Source of the DNA: Roseinatronobacter sp. S2
GTDB lineage: Bacteria > Pseudomonadota > Alphaproteobacteria > Rhodobacterales > Rhodobacteraceae
Reading direction: 5' to 3'
DNA: 64,000 nt
Assembly: GCF_029581395.1 (NCBI RefSeq)
Contig: NZ_CP121115.1
Location: 310,001-374,000, forward strand
The translations under genes and the position numbers were made by a program. Shown here piece after piece: positions 18,592-27,606 of this stretch. The notes under the pieces are model-generated. The model did not search any database, was not told the origin of the DNA, and saw only the letters and a program-made list of their open reading frames with translations. Numbering within the stretch: position 1 is the first letter of the stretch; each line of letters begins with the position of its first letter.

Positions 18592-20256
18592 ATGACCCAG
18601 AAGACCACATCGCCCGCGCTGCCGTTTGTTTGTCGCAAGGCTCCGGCTAGCAGTCAGGGCGGGATGGTAGTAACAAACCATCCGCTAGGTTCGGCCGCAG
18701 GGCACGAGATGCTGGCGGCGGGTGGAAATGCAGTCGATGCAGCTGTTGCCGCGCTACTGGCCTTAACTGTCGTCGAACCAATGATGGTGGGTATCGCAGG
18801 CGGCGGGATTGCGCATCTGCGACTGGCGGATGGCAGGCATACAGTGATTGACTGCATGTCGCATGCGGGGGCCACGGCCACACCCGACATGTTCCGCCCC
18901 CTGTCCGATACCCTGCCCGACTATATGGAGACGGAAGGACGGCGCAATCTTGTCGGGCCGTCAGCGGTGGCGGTGCCCGGCAATCTGGCGGGGTGGTGCA
19001 GCATGCACGACCAGCACGGCATTCTGGAATTTGCCGACGTGATCGCCCCTGCCATCCGCCTGGCCGCAAGCGGATTTCGCGTGACCGGATATCTGAGCAG
19101 AAACATTGAGCGTCACGCCGAAGATCTGGCAAAAGACCCGGTAATCGCATCACTGTTCCTTCCCGCTGGCATACCTGTTCAACCTGGGCAGAGGCTGATC
19201 CAGTCCGACTATGCCGAAAGCCTGCGCCTGATCGCCCGAGAGGGGGCCGCAGCCCTCTATGGGGGGGCATTAGGTCAGGCACTGGTCGACCGGCTGGGCA
19301 CGGATGGCAGTGTATCAATGGACGACCTGAGGCATTACAAATTGCGCGAGCGAGAGGCCATTTTCGGAAGCTATCGGGGTTTCGACATCGCGGGTCCGCC
19401 GCCCCCTGCGTCATCCGGGGTGCATGTGGCGCAGATGCTGAATATGCTGGAACGCTTCGATATGGCTGGCATGGGATTTGACAATCCCGACCGCCTGCAC
19501 ATTCTGGCCGAGGTGATCCGCGTGGGTTTCGAAGACCGCCGCGCCGCATCGGGTGACCCTGATTTCGTCGATATTCCGGTGAAGCGCCTGATTTCAAAAG
19601 CCTACGCCCGCGACTGTCAGGCCCGTATGCGCGACACCGGCACAGCAAAGCTTCTGTCGCCGGGGGGCTATGAAAGCCAGTCAACGACACATATCACAAT
19701 TGCCGATAAGGACGGCAACATCGTTTCAGCCACGCATACAATCAACGGTCTGTTTGGGGCGCGGTTCATGGTGCCGGGCGCCGGGTTTATTCCCAACAAC
19801 TACATGTATAACTTTGACCCGCATCCCGGAAAGGCGCTGTCGATCCAACCGGGCAAGCGCGTGCCGACATCGATGGCACCGATGATCGTCCTTCGGGATG
19901 GAAAACCGCGATTTGCCCTTGGGCTGCCAGGGGCGTTGCGGATATTTCCATCAGCAATGCAGGCCATCGTCAATCTGATTGATCACGGTATGACCGCGCA
20001 ACAAGCCGTCGAGGCGCCGCGCCTATGGACCGAAGGGGCACATCTTGAACTTGAACCCGGCTATGCCCATCATGCCGACGCACTGCGTGCCAGAGGCCAC
20101 GATGTCAGGCTGGTTCCGCATATCGGCGGGGGCATGAATGCCATTGTGTTCGGGCCTGACGGTCTGCTGACAGGTGCCGCCTGCTGGCGTGCCGACGGGA
20201 CAGTTTCAGCACTTGGCGGGGGGCTGGCCGATGACGGTGTTTCATTCAGCATCTGA
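18592..20256 (+). CDS. Gamma-glutamyltransferase family hydrolase, cytoplasmic type
   Basis: A 554-residue Ntn-hydrolase of the gamma-glutamyltransferase family, made as a precursor that cleaves itself before the nucleophilic Thr. That residue is Thr365 in the motif SQSTTHITIADKDGN. Other family blocks are AGGNAVDAAVAALLALTVVE, MVGIAGGG, AGPPPPASSGVH and the C-terminal GGGMNAIVF. No signal peptide is visible, unlike secreted GGT. Cytoplasmic members include HpxW, an oxamate amidohydrolase of the allantoin route, and acylase-like enzymes. AAGGA precedes the ATG. It follows a LysR gene by 15 bases and faces a GhrA-type reductase, so a small-acid amide is a reasonable substrate guess. Confidence 0.88.
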   Translation: MTQKTTSPALPFVCRKAPASSQGGMVVTNHPLGSAAGHEMLAAGGNAVDAAVAALLALTVVEPMMVGIAGGGIAHLRLADGRHTVIDCMSHAGATATPDMFRPLSDTLPDYMETEGRRNLVGPSAVAVPGNLAGWCSMHDQHGILEFADVIAPAIRLAASGFRVTGYLSRNIERHAEDLAKDPVIASLFLPAGIPVQPGQRLIQSDYAESLRLIAREGAAALYGGALGQALVDRLGTDGSVSMDDLRHYKLREREAIFGSYRGFDIAGPPPPASSGVHVAQMLNMLERFDMAGMGFDNPDRLHILAEVIRVGFEDRRAASGDPDFVDIPVKRLISKAYARDCQARMRDTGTAKLLSPGGYESQSTTHITIADKDGNIVSATHTINGLFGARFMVPGAGFIPNNYMYNFDPHPGKALSIQPGKRVPTSMAPMIVLRDGKPRFALGLPGALRIFPSAMQAIVNLIDHGMTAQQAVEAPRLWTEGAHLELEPGYAHHADALRARGHDVRLVPHIGGGMNAIVFGPDGLLTGAACWRADGTVSALGGGLADDGVSFSI

Positions 20257-20271
20257 ACCGGAACCCCGTCT

Positions 20272-20293
20272 GTTGTATCCCGCAACATACAAC
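20272..20293. terminator. Stem-loop between convergent GGT and GhrA genes
   Basis: A perfect inverted repeat, GTTGTAT (20272-20278) and ATACAAC (20287-20293), with an 8-base loop in the 47-base gap between two converging genes. No U-tract follows, so termination strength is uncertain. Confidence 0.45.
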
Positions 20294-20303
20294 GCCTAGG
20301 CGC

Positions 20304-21236
20304 CTAATACCCCCGTTCGGCATCCGCAACATCAGCACAGGTCCCGCTTCTGGCAAATTCCAGAAGGTTCGCGGCGATAATCTGCCCTCCGGTTTCCGCA
20401 TCAATCTGCGATGCGACATGAGGCGTTACAGTAACCGCCGGATGTGTCCAGAAAGGATGATCCGTTGGCAAGGGTTCCTGATGAAAGACATCAAGCGTAG
20501 CCTGCCTGATCTGTCCGCTGTCCAGCGCCGCCAGAAGATCACCATCCACAAGATGCGGACCGCGGGCGCAGTTAATCACACAGGCACCCTGCGGCAGTCT
20601 GTGAAACAATTTTGCATTCATGATGCCTCTGGTGTCATCGGTAAGGGGCAAAAGGTTCACAAGAATTTCGCAGCCATCAAGGAAAGCGTCAAATTCCCCT
20701 ACACCGGCGTAACATTCCACCCCGTCGATCATTTTCGCAGACCGCGCCCAGCCACGCGTAGAAAAACCAAGGCTGGCAAGCGTTTGGGCCGCCACCGCAC
20801 CAAGATTGCCCAAGCCCATCACCCCGACGGTGCGACGGCCAGCCACCGGCACAACGATGGCGTGCCAGTCACGTTCCGCTTGTGCGCGCAACTGACGTGG
20901 CATGTCGCGATGATGACGCAACACATGCAATGCCACATATTCCCGCATTCTTTGGGTCAGATCAGACCCCACGGTCCGGATAATCGGAATGCCCTTGGGC
21001 AGGGCCGCATCATCAAGAACATGATCAATACCCGCACCAATCGAGAAAATAGCCCGAAGTTTTGGAAACCGGGCCAGATCGCCGGTGCGCGGACGCCAGA
21101 CCACGGCGAAATCAATGCTCTCCGGGTCGCCAACGTCGTGCAAAGGCATGACATCCCAACCGGGCAGAAGCCCTTGCAGCATATCGACCCACCACTGGGT
21201 CTTGTCTTCGGCGGGGAGGTAAACGGCAACTCTCAT
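20304..21236 (-). CDS. ghrA: Glyoxylate/hydroxypyruvate reductase A type D-2-hydroxyacid dehydrogenase
   Basis: A 310-residue NAD(P)H-dependent D-2-hydroxyacid dehydrogenase of the GhrA branch. The Rossmann motif GLGNLG is at residues 141-146, and the catalytic Arg225 (NCARGPHLV), Glu254 (FHQEPLP) and His273 (VTPHVAS) are in place. Such enzymes reduce glyoxylate and hydroxypyruvate in the cytoplasm. The gene is convergent with the GGT-like gene. If that enzyme is HpxW-like, glyoxylate or oxamate metabolism could link the two, but this is inference. Confidence 0.9.
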   Translation of the reverse strand: MRVAVYLPAEDKTQWWVDMLQGLLPGWDVMPLHDVGDPESIDFAVVWRPRTGDLARFPKLRAIFSIGAGIDHVLDDAALPKGIPIIRTVGSDLTQRMREYVALHVLRHHRDMPRQLRAQAERDWHAIVVPVAGRRTVGVMGLGNLGAVAAQTLASLGFSTRGWARSAKMIDGVECYAGVGEFDAFLDGCEILVNLLPLTDDTRGIMNAKLFHRLPQGACVINCARGPHLVDGDLLAALDSGQIRQATLDVFHQEPLPTDHPFWTHPAVTVTPHVASQIDAETGGQIIAANLLEFARSGTCADVADAERGY

Positions 21237-21566
21237 GAAAGTTCCTTCTTCGTGTTGAACATGTGAAACATACGATGAATTTCAGGCAACTTGAAGCTGC
21301 TACAGACGAAACCACGATCAAGACATGCAGCAGGTCACAAGATTTGAACTGCCAGTCCTGAAACTGCATGAAAACATGAATCTACGCCTGTTGAACAAAC
21401 AGAAACTACGGCGGCCGCCGGGTTTGGCCGCCCGATCCGGTTCTTCATATCGGCTGGGCAGGTCAGCAACCACACTGGCGCTGCGGATTGATATGCAAAC
21501 CGCCGAATGCTGATTGACTGCTGGCAGATAACGACGATGACGCAGGCTGCATCAATCATCACTCGG
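21237..21566 (-). other. Intergenic region with possible terminator hairpin
   Basis: A 330-base gap with no gene. It includes a perfect 7-base inverted repeat, GGCGGCC (21410-21416) and GGCCGCC (21426-21432), about 135 bases downstream of the YcaQ-type gene stop. On the minus strand a T-rich stretch follows, so this may terminate that transcript. Sequence just upstream of the ghrA start should hold its promoter. Confidence 0.35.
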
Positions 21567-22763
21567 TCATGTCTGCAACCAGCCTTTTGCGAACTCTACA
21601 ACCTTGGCATCTGCCAGGTATTTGACCCTGTCCATCTCTGACACAATGCTGACAGTCCGCGCCTTGCCCATCTTGACACCTGCTTCAGGCCAGAATGCCC
21701 GGACGGTCAGGGTTTGTCCGGTGCGTTTTGCATCCACGCGCCCAATCACGCGATCGCCCTGCAACACCGGAAAGACATAATAGCCATATTGTCTTTTTGC
21801 TTCGGGAACGAATATCTCAATGCGGTAGTGAAATCCGAAAAGGCGCTCTGCACGCGACCGGTCGCGCAAGACGGGTTCGAACGGAGACAAAATACGCACC
21901 CGAGTGGAAGGTTCGGGCATGGAAGATGCGTGATCAAGCGTGGCTTCAGTCGTGAAACTATGCCGCGGGGAGCCGTCGGCCATAGCAATATCAACTTCGA
22001 TGATGCGACCCGATGCGAGTGCGTTCTTGCACCAGTTTTTTGCCTCGTCCCGCGTTACGATCTCGAAAAAGGCCGCTAATTCGCCACTCGTGCCAAAGCC
22101 GAGCCTGTCGAGGGCCTGCGACATGGCCCAATCTGCAATTTCTTCGTCTTCCCGCCGGTCGCATCGGTGCCCGGTCGGGATCACGCGCTCGGTCAGGTCG
22201 TAAAATTTCCGGAACGCCTGACGATGACAGACCGCCAGTCTGCCGGATCTCCACAGAAATTCCAGCGCTGTCTTGGACGGGTGCCAGTCCCACCAGCCGG
22301 AAGATCCCCGTTGCTCGTCCCTGCCGACATCGCGCGACGACGTGGGGCCGTTATCGGCGACGTGCTGAAGGACGGTATCAATTTCTGCGTCCCAGCCTTC
22401 GCGGCGCCATTGCGGCCAGCGTGCCCGCATCCGCGCCTCGTCCCGCGCGAATTTCAAACGCCACATGGGGTAAAACTGCATCGGGATAATCGCGGCGTCA
22501 TGGGTCCAATGCTCGAATGCCGTCCGGTGGTCTGCGACCAGCTGCATCAATGCGCGAGGTCGAAACTGACCTTGTCGGGACCACAGGATCAGGTCATGCG
22601 CGCGCGCCAGCGTGTTGACGCTGTCGACCTGCACGAAACCAAGCGCGTGCAGCAGCCGGTCCAGATCATGGGCCTTGCCGGTGCCCGTCTGCGGGCGCAG
22701 CAACTGATGTCTGTCCAGAAACAGCCTGCGGGCGGTGCGATTGTCTACAAGGGGGCGCGTCAT
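21567..22763 (-). CDS. YcaQ-type DNA glycosylase (winged-helix HTH_42 family)
   Basis: A 398-residue protein of the AlkZ/YcaQ family, which unhooks interstrand DNA crosslinks and removes bulky alkylated bases. The N-terminal region shows the YcaQ-type catalytic motif Q-V-D at residues 45-47 (LGFVQVDSVNTLARAHDL), distinct from the Q-x-Q of the AlkZ branch. The tandem winged-helix body follows (FEHWTHDAAIIPMQFYPMW; SGWWDWHPSKTALEFLWRSG), then a C-terminal beta-barrel (RIEIFVPEAKRQYGYYVFPV). It is a stand-alone housekeeping or stress gene unrelated to its catabolic neighbours. Confidence 0.9.
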   Translation of the reverse strand: MTRPLVDNRTARRLFLDRHQLLRPQTGTGKAHDLDRLLHALGFVQVDSVNTLARAHDLILWSRQGQFRPRALMQLVADHRTAFEHWTHDAAIIPMQFYPMWRLKFARDEARMRARWPQWRREGWDAEIDTVLQHVADNGPTSSRDVGRDEQRGSSGWWDWHPSKTALEFLWRSGRLAVCHRQAFRKFYDLTERVIPTGHRCDRREDEEIADWAMSQALDRLGFGTSGELAAFFEIVTRDEAKNWCKNALASGRIIEVDIAMADGSPRHSFTTEATLDHASSMPEPSTRVRILSPFEPVLRDRSRAERLFGFHYRIEIFVPEAKRQYGYYVFPVLQGDRVIGRVDAKRTGQTLTVRAFWPEAGVKMGKARTVSIVSEMDRVKYLADAKVVEFAKGWLQT

Positions 22764-23201
22764 ACCGCCAGACTATCGTTGCTGTTCGTCGGGGGCAATC
22801 GGCGCGTTGATCTGGTGTTTCATGACCCTGAGCATCCGGTCGGGTGGTGCTGGCGTGAAGCAATCACCCACAGGTGCGGAGCAAAGGGCGCAGCCCGCCG
22901 CACCATCGGTGGGCCGTCCCGCGGCCTGCCGATTTGGCCAGTGACACGCCAAGCCTATGATCCTGGGAGTATGCAGCTTGCATAAACTGCATTCTTTGAA
23001 CGTCGGACCGGCAGACCCCGGCCCACCGTTGGCGCGAGCGTTGTCCAAGTCGCAACGTCCCCTTCAGACCGGAATGAACCAGCCTTGCGGTTCGATCTGA
23101 CATGATACCACTCTTGCACATGACGACGCAGCAGCGGCTGAAGAACAACAAACCGCCACAACATCGCCAACCCTGACCGCGCGATGACGCGACCGCCAAA
23201 T
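22764..23201. other. Gene-poor interval, nothing supported
   Basis: A 438-base gap between the DNA glycosylase and the M24 peptidase. Several overlapping frames exist on both strands but none has family motifs, a ribosome site or believable composition. I see no tRNA, inverted terminal repeats or recognisable transposase remnant. The edge next to 22763 should hold the glycosylase promoter, since that gene reads away from here. Confidence 0.4.
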
Positions 23202-24440
23202 TCAAAGCGTGATCAACCCGCGTGGCAGGCTGTTCATCGACACTGGGCCAGCCTCGGTAATCTCGACCTGATCTTCGATGATGAAGCCACCAAGCCCTGT
23301 GATATACCAAGGGCATTCAAAGGCCAGCACCATGCCCGGTGTCACGCAGATATCGGCATCGGCAGAAATGAAAGGCCATTCCTCGCTGCCCGGACCCGTG
23401 CCCAGACTATGACCAAAATGGCCGCGTGCATAGCTGGCAAATCCGCGTGCCGTGATCGCTTCGGTGGTGATGCGGTGGACCTCGGACAGCGGTGTGCCCG
23501 GGGTCAGCCGTGCAAAACCGGCGTCAAACCCGGCCATCAGTGCCGCATATATCTCCGAGGCCACGCGATTGGGCTGGCCGAGGACAAAACTGCGCCCTGT
23601 ATCCGATGTATAGCCCTCGATCAGGCAGCCGACATCAACCTTGATCAGATCGCCCGGACGCGCCCGGGCATCACCGCCCCAAGGATCGACCCCGACCGAG
23701 ATGTATTCCCAGCTTCCCGTAAGCGGAAGTCCAGCGGCAGCAGTACTGATCGCGGTTTGCCAAGCCTGCGACAGTTCGCTGCGCAAGACACCGGATGCGA
23801 CCGCATCGCGCACAGCCGCGATACCCTGTTCGGCCAGCCCTACGGCTTGACGCAGATATCCAATCTCGGCGGGTGATTTAATCGCGCGCAACTCCTGCGC
23901 GATCCGCATGCCATTAACCAACACTGCCGGGGCCAGATGTTCCTGCAATGCGGGCCAGTCACTGGCCGCGATGGCCGACATTTCAACCCCGATCCGGGCG
24001 TCTTGCAAACCGCGTTCGCGCAATGCATCGCGCAGGTGCTGCCAGGTGGTGCGCGCATCAAATGTCGTGGGTCGGGTGAAGGTATCCCCGCGCCCCTCTG
24101 CCTGCCAAAGCGCGCGCATTTGGGCGGCTGCGTCCCCCTGCGCGTCCAGATCAGGGGCCGTCGCGGCCTCGACCCAGATGCGGCTGGTTCGCAGATCAGC
24201 GATATGGCTTGCACGCCGGAAGGATGGCGCAAACAGGTCGCTGGCCACCGCCATTTCGGGCAGGTTTGCATCGGCGGGCACCAACACCGCCACTGCGCCA
24301 GCCTGCCGCCACATGGTCGCCACCCCCGCAGCAGCACCAGTGGCGTGGCGAAACGCTTCCGGCGACAGCAGCAGCAACGCGTCCATCCCCGCGGCCTGCA
24401 TCAGCGTCTCGGCGCGCTTTCGGTCAAGATGAGCAGTCAT
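23202..24440 (-). CDS. M24-family metallopeptidase (Xaa-Pro peptidase/creatinase-like)
   Basis: A 412-residue pita-bread-fold protein. The N-terminal creatinase domain spans about 1-160 and the catalytic domain follows. All five metal-ligand positions are visible: Asp (KVDVGCLIEG), Asp (TSDTGRSFV), His (GHFGHSLGTGPG), Glu (LAFECPWY) and Glu (IIEDQVEI). Family members cleave Xaa-Pro or related amide bonds, or act as creatinase-like hydrolases. It is the last gene of a TRAP operon, 15 bases after dctM, with GGGGAA as ribosome site. This link suggests it processes the imported compound. DMSP lyase DddP also has this fold, but I see no specific match. Confidence 0.88.
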   Translation of the reverse strand: MTAHLDRKRAETLMQAAGMDALLLLSPEAFRHATGAAAGVATMWRQAGAVAVLVPADANLPEMAVASDLFAPSFRRASHIADLRTSRIWVEAATAPDLDAQGDAAAQMRALWQAEGRGDTFTRPTTFDARTTWQHLRDALRERGLQDARIGVEMSAIAASDWPALQEHLAPAVLVNGMRIAQELRAIKSPAEIGYLRQAVGLAEQGIAAVRDAVASGVLRSELSQAWQTAISTAAAGLPLTGSWEYISVGVDPWGGDARARPGDLIKVDVGCLIEGYTSDTGRSFVLGQPNRVASEIYAALMAGFDAGFARLTPGTPLSEVHRITTEAITARGFASYARGHFGHSLGTGPGSEEWPFISADADICVTPGMVLAFECPWYITGLGGFIIEDQVEITEAGPVSMNSLPRGLITL

Positions 24441-24455
24441 AATTCCCCCTTCGGG

Positions 24456-25748
24456 TTACAGCATCATCAGGCTTGGCAGCCACAAAACCAGTCCCGGAAA
24501 GGCCACAATCAGCGCAATCAGGCTTAGAAGTGCCAGCCAATAGGGCAACGCCGCCCATGCGGCCTGCCCCAGCTTGACCTGCCCGCCCGTCATGCCGGTC
24601 AAGACGAAAATGTTCATTCCAACCGGCGGTGTCAGCATGCCAATCTCGATCAGAAGCGTGATCAGCACGCCCAGCCAGATCGGATCATAGCCCAGCCCCA
24701 CCAGAAGCGGGAAAACAATGGGCAGGGTCATAATCATCATCGACAGCCCGTCAAAAACCGTGCCCAGCACAATATAGACTGCCACGATAATCAACAGCAC
24801 ACCCAGTGGGCTGATGCCCAGTCCGGTTATCTGGCGAAGCAATTGCTGCGGCAAACCAAGCACGCTGATGGACTGCGCCAGCACCACCGCGCCCATGAAC
24901 ACCATACCAATCACGCAAAAGGTGACAAGGGTGCTCATCAGCGCGTCCAGAACACCGCGCCATGTCAGATCGCCCGCCCAGAAACCGATCACAATGGCCG
25001 CAGCAACCCCGACGCCTGCAGATTCTGTCGGCGTGGCAAGCCCTGCGAACAAACTGCCCAGAACAGCGCCGATCAGCGCCAGAAGCGGCCAGATCCGGCC
25101 CAACCCCAACAGCGCGCGGCCCAAGCTGACCTCTGGCTTCGGTTCGGGGGCAAGGCGGGGCGTGCGCCAGACCATAAAGGCAATCCACAGCATGAACAAA
25201 AGCGCCGCAAGCATGCCCGGCAGGATTCCCGCCAGAAACAACTGGCCAATCGACGTTTCGGTAAAGGCACCGTAAATCAGCAAGCTCAGACTGGGCGGGA
25301 TCAACAACCCCAATGTGCCGCCCCCCGCCAGACTGCCAACCACCACCGCACGGTCATAGCCGCGCCGCGTCAGTTCGGGATAGGCGACCGACCCCACCGC
25401 CGCCGCCACAGCCATGGACGATCCGCTGACCGCACCGAACATGCCGCAAACCGCGATATTGGTATGCAGCAATCCGCCCGGCAGCCGCGCAAAAACGGGT
25501 GACATCGCGCGGTAGACACTGCGCGCCAGCCCCGACGCCACCAACAATTCGCCCAGCAGGATGAACAGCGGAATGGCCGTCAGGGTGAAGCTGTTGAACG
25601 TGTTCCAGACGGCCTGCACCCCAAGGCTGGTGGCCCCGCCAGACCAGAAATGCAGGATCGCGAACCCCGTCAGACCCAGCGCGGACCCCAGCACCGCGCC
25701 GGTCAGCACTGTGCCCAGAAGCGTGCCGCCCATCATCAACCAGATCAT
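24456..25748 (-). CDS. TRAP transporter large permease DctM (system 2)
   Basis: A 430-residue DctM-family membrane protein with about 12 hydrophobic segments. Signature regions are FTLTAIPLFILLGELLVASG, MFGAVSGSSMAVAAAVGSVA and LIPPSLSLLIYG. It begins within the last codons of dctQ (4-base overlap), and the M24 peptidase gene follows 15 bases later, so the four genes form one operon running leftward from 27302. Confidence 0.93.
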   Translation of the reverse strand: MIWLMMGGTLLGTVLTGAVLGSALGLTGFAILHFWSGGATSLGVQAVWNTFNSFTLTAIPLFILLGELLVASGLARSVYRAMSPVFARLPGGLLHTNIAVCGMFGAVSGSSMAVAAAVGSVAYPELTRRGYDRAVVVGSLAGGGTLGLLIPPSLSLLIYGAFTETSIGQLFLAGILPGMLAALLFMLWIAFMVWRTPRLAPEPKPEVSLGRALLGLGRIWPLLALIGAVLGSLFAGLATPTESAGVGVAAAIVIGFWAGDLTWRGVLDALMSTLVTFCVIGMVFMGAVVLAQSISVLGLPQQLLRQITGLGISPLGVLLIIVAVYIVLGTVFDGLSMMIMTLPIVFPLLVGLGYDPIWLGVLITLLIEIGMLTPPVGMNIFVLTGMTGGQVKLGQAAWAALPYWLALLSLIALIVAFPGLVLWLPSLMML

Positions 25749-26272
25749 TTTTCAAACTCCGGCGGTGCATCAGCCATCGAGACACTCTGCGGCGGGGGGC
25801 GCAGCATCTGCCAGGCCGCGACCAGCCCCGCAATCGCAACACCCGCCGCCATGCCAATCACGAAGGGCGCAAGCTGGATACGCGCCACCTCTGATCGCAG
25901 ATTGAGCATAATCGTAAACCGTGCATCGGCCAGCGCATCGCGAAAAAAGATCGCGGCAAAGGCCAGAAAAACCAGTTGGCCCAGAACCCATAAAACCCGG
26001 CGCAATCGGCCGCCAGTGTTTTCATACAGCAGACCTACGCGGATATGGGCATGCGTGGCCAGCACGAAGGGCATTCCCAGAAACACGCAACTGACCATCA
26101 GCAGGCCCGCCAGTTCTTCGGTAAAGGCAAAGGGTGCGCCCACCGCATAGCGCATGATGACGGCCATCACGACCAGCGCCGCCATTCCCGCCACGCAGGC
26201 CGCCCCGATCGCGGCAAGGGCACGGGTGACCCATAGGATCACCCGGTCTGTTCCGGCGGCAAAGCGCTCCAT
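25745..26272 (-). CDS. TRAP transporter small permease DctQ (system 2)
   Basis: A 175-residue four-helix DctQ-family protein, including ALAAIGAACVAGMAALVVMA and LAGLLMVSCVFLGMPFVLAT followed by HAHIRVGLLYENTGGRLRR. The start at 26272 (MERFAAGTDR) lies 16 bases after the dctP stop. An in-frame TTG at 26308 would overlap dctP and is less likely. The Shine-Dalgarno site is weak at both. Confidence 0.85.
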   Translation of the reverse strand: MERFAAGTDRVILWVTRALAAIGAACVAGMAALVVMAVIMRYAVGAPFAFTEELAGLLMVSCVFLGMPFVLATHAHIRVGLLYENTGGRLRRVLWVLGQLVFLAFAAIFFRDALADARFTIMLNLRSEVARIQLAPFVIGMAAGVAIAGLVAAWQMLRPPPQSVSMADAPPEFEK

Positions 26273-26288
26273 GGCTGTGCTGCCTGCC

Positions 26289-27302
26289 TCAGTCACCAAG
26301 CAGGTCAAGGATCTGCGCGCGGTAGCCTACGGCGGCCTCACCCCCTTCTTCGGACAGGGTCAGCCATGTTTGTGCTGCGGCCTCGCGGATGGCGTCCTGA
26401 TCCTCGGCATTGAAATCGTCATACCATGTGACGCCTGCTTCGGTCAGGTCTTCGCGGGCGGCGACCTCTGCTGCGGCATCATCGTCGAACTGGAAGGATT
26501 CCTCTGCCAGAACATCCAGCGCGCGGTCCAGCGCCTGCCTGTGATCTTCGCTCAGGGCCTCCAGACTGCGGGAATGCGCAACTATGGCATAGGGCGCGGG
26601 CGGGAAGGGAAAGCCGGTATAGACCGCATGCCGCGCAACTTCCTGCAACGACACGGACCGTGCAAAGCGCGCGGCATAAAGGGCGCAATCCACAACGCCG
26701 GTCTGAAGGGCTGAATACAGTTCATTTTGCGGGATGATCTGCGCGGCCACACCCAAAGCACTAAAGGTTTCCACCTGTTCGCGCGACCCGACACGCAGAC
26801 GGACACGGCGCAATTCTTCCAGATTGCGCACCGGCTCCCGGCAGAACAAAGAGGCGTCGATGATAGGCAGCGCCATGAAACCGACCACCGGAATATTACG
26901 CTGCGCGAACCCTTCGGTCAGCGCATCCTGCACGGCCGGGAGTGCGCGCAGATGTTCCTGTGCGGTCGAGACCGAACCATAGACATACAGGTTCGCCAGA
27001 TCCGGCGCATCACGCCCAATGAAGGTGGGCCAGATAAAGGCAATCTCGGGCGTTCCGGTCTGCATCCAGCGCAGCGCATCAGCGTCCTGAAGGTTCATGC
27101 CGCCCCCCTCGATCACGTTGATCGTGAAGCTTCCGCCAGAAAACTCTGCCACATTTTCTGCCAGATTGCGGATATGCGCAGATTCAGGGCGGGTCGGCGC
27201 ATAATTGTTGTTGAAACGCCAGGTGATATCCTGAGCCAGAACGCTGGTGGCGGTCGTCGCAAAAAGTGCCGCGCCGGTGACAAGGCTTGCAAGGTGTTTC
27301 AT
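26289..27302 (-). CDS. TRAP transporter substrate-binding protein DctP (system 2)
   Basis: A 337-residue periplasmic protein of the DctP family. The signal peptide is MKHLASLVTGAALFATTATS with an AxA-type site at VLAQ; the mature protein begins DITWRFNNNYAPT. The conserved region VRNLEELRRVRLRVGSREQV contains the likely ligand-carboxylate Arg. An AGGAG site precedes the ATG. As first gene of the operon with DctQ, DctM and an M24 peptidase, it probably binds a carboxylate with an amide or N-substituted group. The ligand is not identifiable. Confidence 0.9.
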   Translation of the reverse strand: MKHLASLVTGAALFATTATSVLAQDITWRFNNNYAPTRPESAHIRNLAENVAEFSGGSFTINVIEGGGMNLQDADALRWMQTGTPEIAFIWPTFIGRDAPDLANLYVYGSVSTAQEHLRALPAVQDALTEGFAQRNIPVVGFMALPIIDASLFCREPVRNLEELRRVRLRVGSREQVETFSALGVAAQIIPQNELYSALQTGVVDCALYAARFARSVSLQEVARHAVYTGFPFPPAPYAIVAHSRSLEALSEDHRQALDRALDVLAEESFQFDDDAAAEVAAREDLTEAGVTWYDDFNAEDQDAIREAAAQTWLTLSEEGGEAAVGYRAQILDLLGD

Positions 27303-27606
27303 GGTTTCTCCTGCTGTGGGAGCGAGGCGTGCGCGCCAAGCGGTTGTCGGAATAAACTTCCCTCAATCATGTGCCATATGGATGGATCATTTCAACCGCA
27401 GCGGCAAGACCTTAGGCGCCCCGTCCTGCGCAGCGACCGGCGCAGCGTCCGTCACCGCGACCAGATCGCCCATGATTGCGGCAGTGTTAAACGCGCCGGA
27501 CAGCATTGCCATGGCCACCCCGCACCGAAATTACCTATTTTTCATTTAACATTTCTAAAGGAAGCACTAGGCTTAAAGTCCTGATGCCAAATACCAAGGA
27601 GACCCT
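27303..27606. promoter_or_regulatory. Divergent promoter region, TRAP system 2 / MscS channel
   Basis: A 304-base interval between divergent genes with no supported coding region. It must supply the promoter for the TRAP-M24 operon on the left and for the channel gene on the right. AAGGAGA lies just before 27607. No clear operator palindrome was found. Confidence 0.4.

Noticed and set aside
18647..19690. 347-codon minus-strand frame
   Set aside because: Opposite the gamma-glutamyltransferase-like gene with its intact catalytic Thr; very rich in Arg, Pro and Cys.
20418..21266. 282-codon plus-strand frame
   Set aside because: Opposite the GhrA-type gene, which has a complete active site.
22764..23201. 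Possible insertion-sequence remnant in the gene-poor gap
   Set aside because: No transposase motif, terminal inverted repeats or target duplication could be seen.
23202..24440. DMSP lyase DddP
   Set aside because: Same M24 fold and known in marine Rhodobacterales, but the N-terminal region does not look like DddP and the gene is tied to a TRAP operon.
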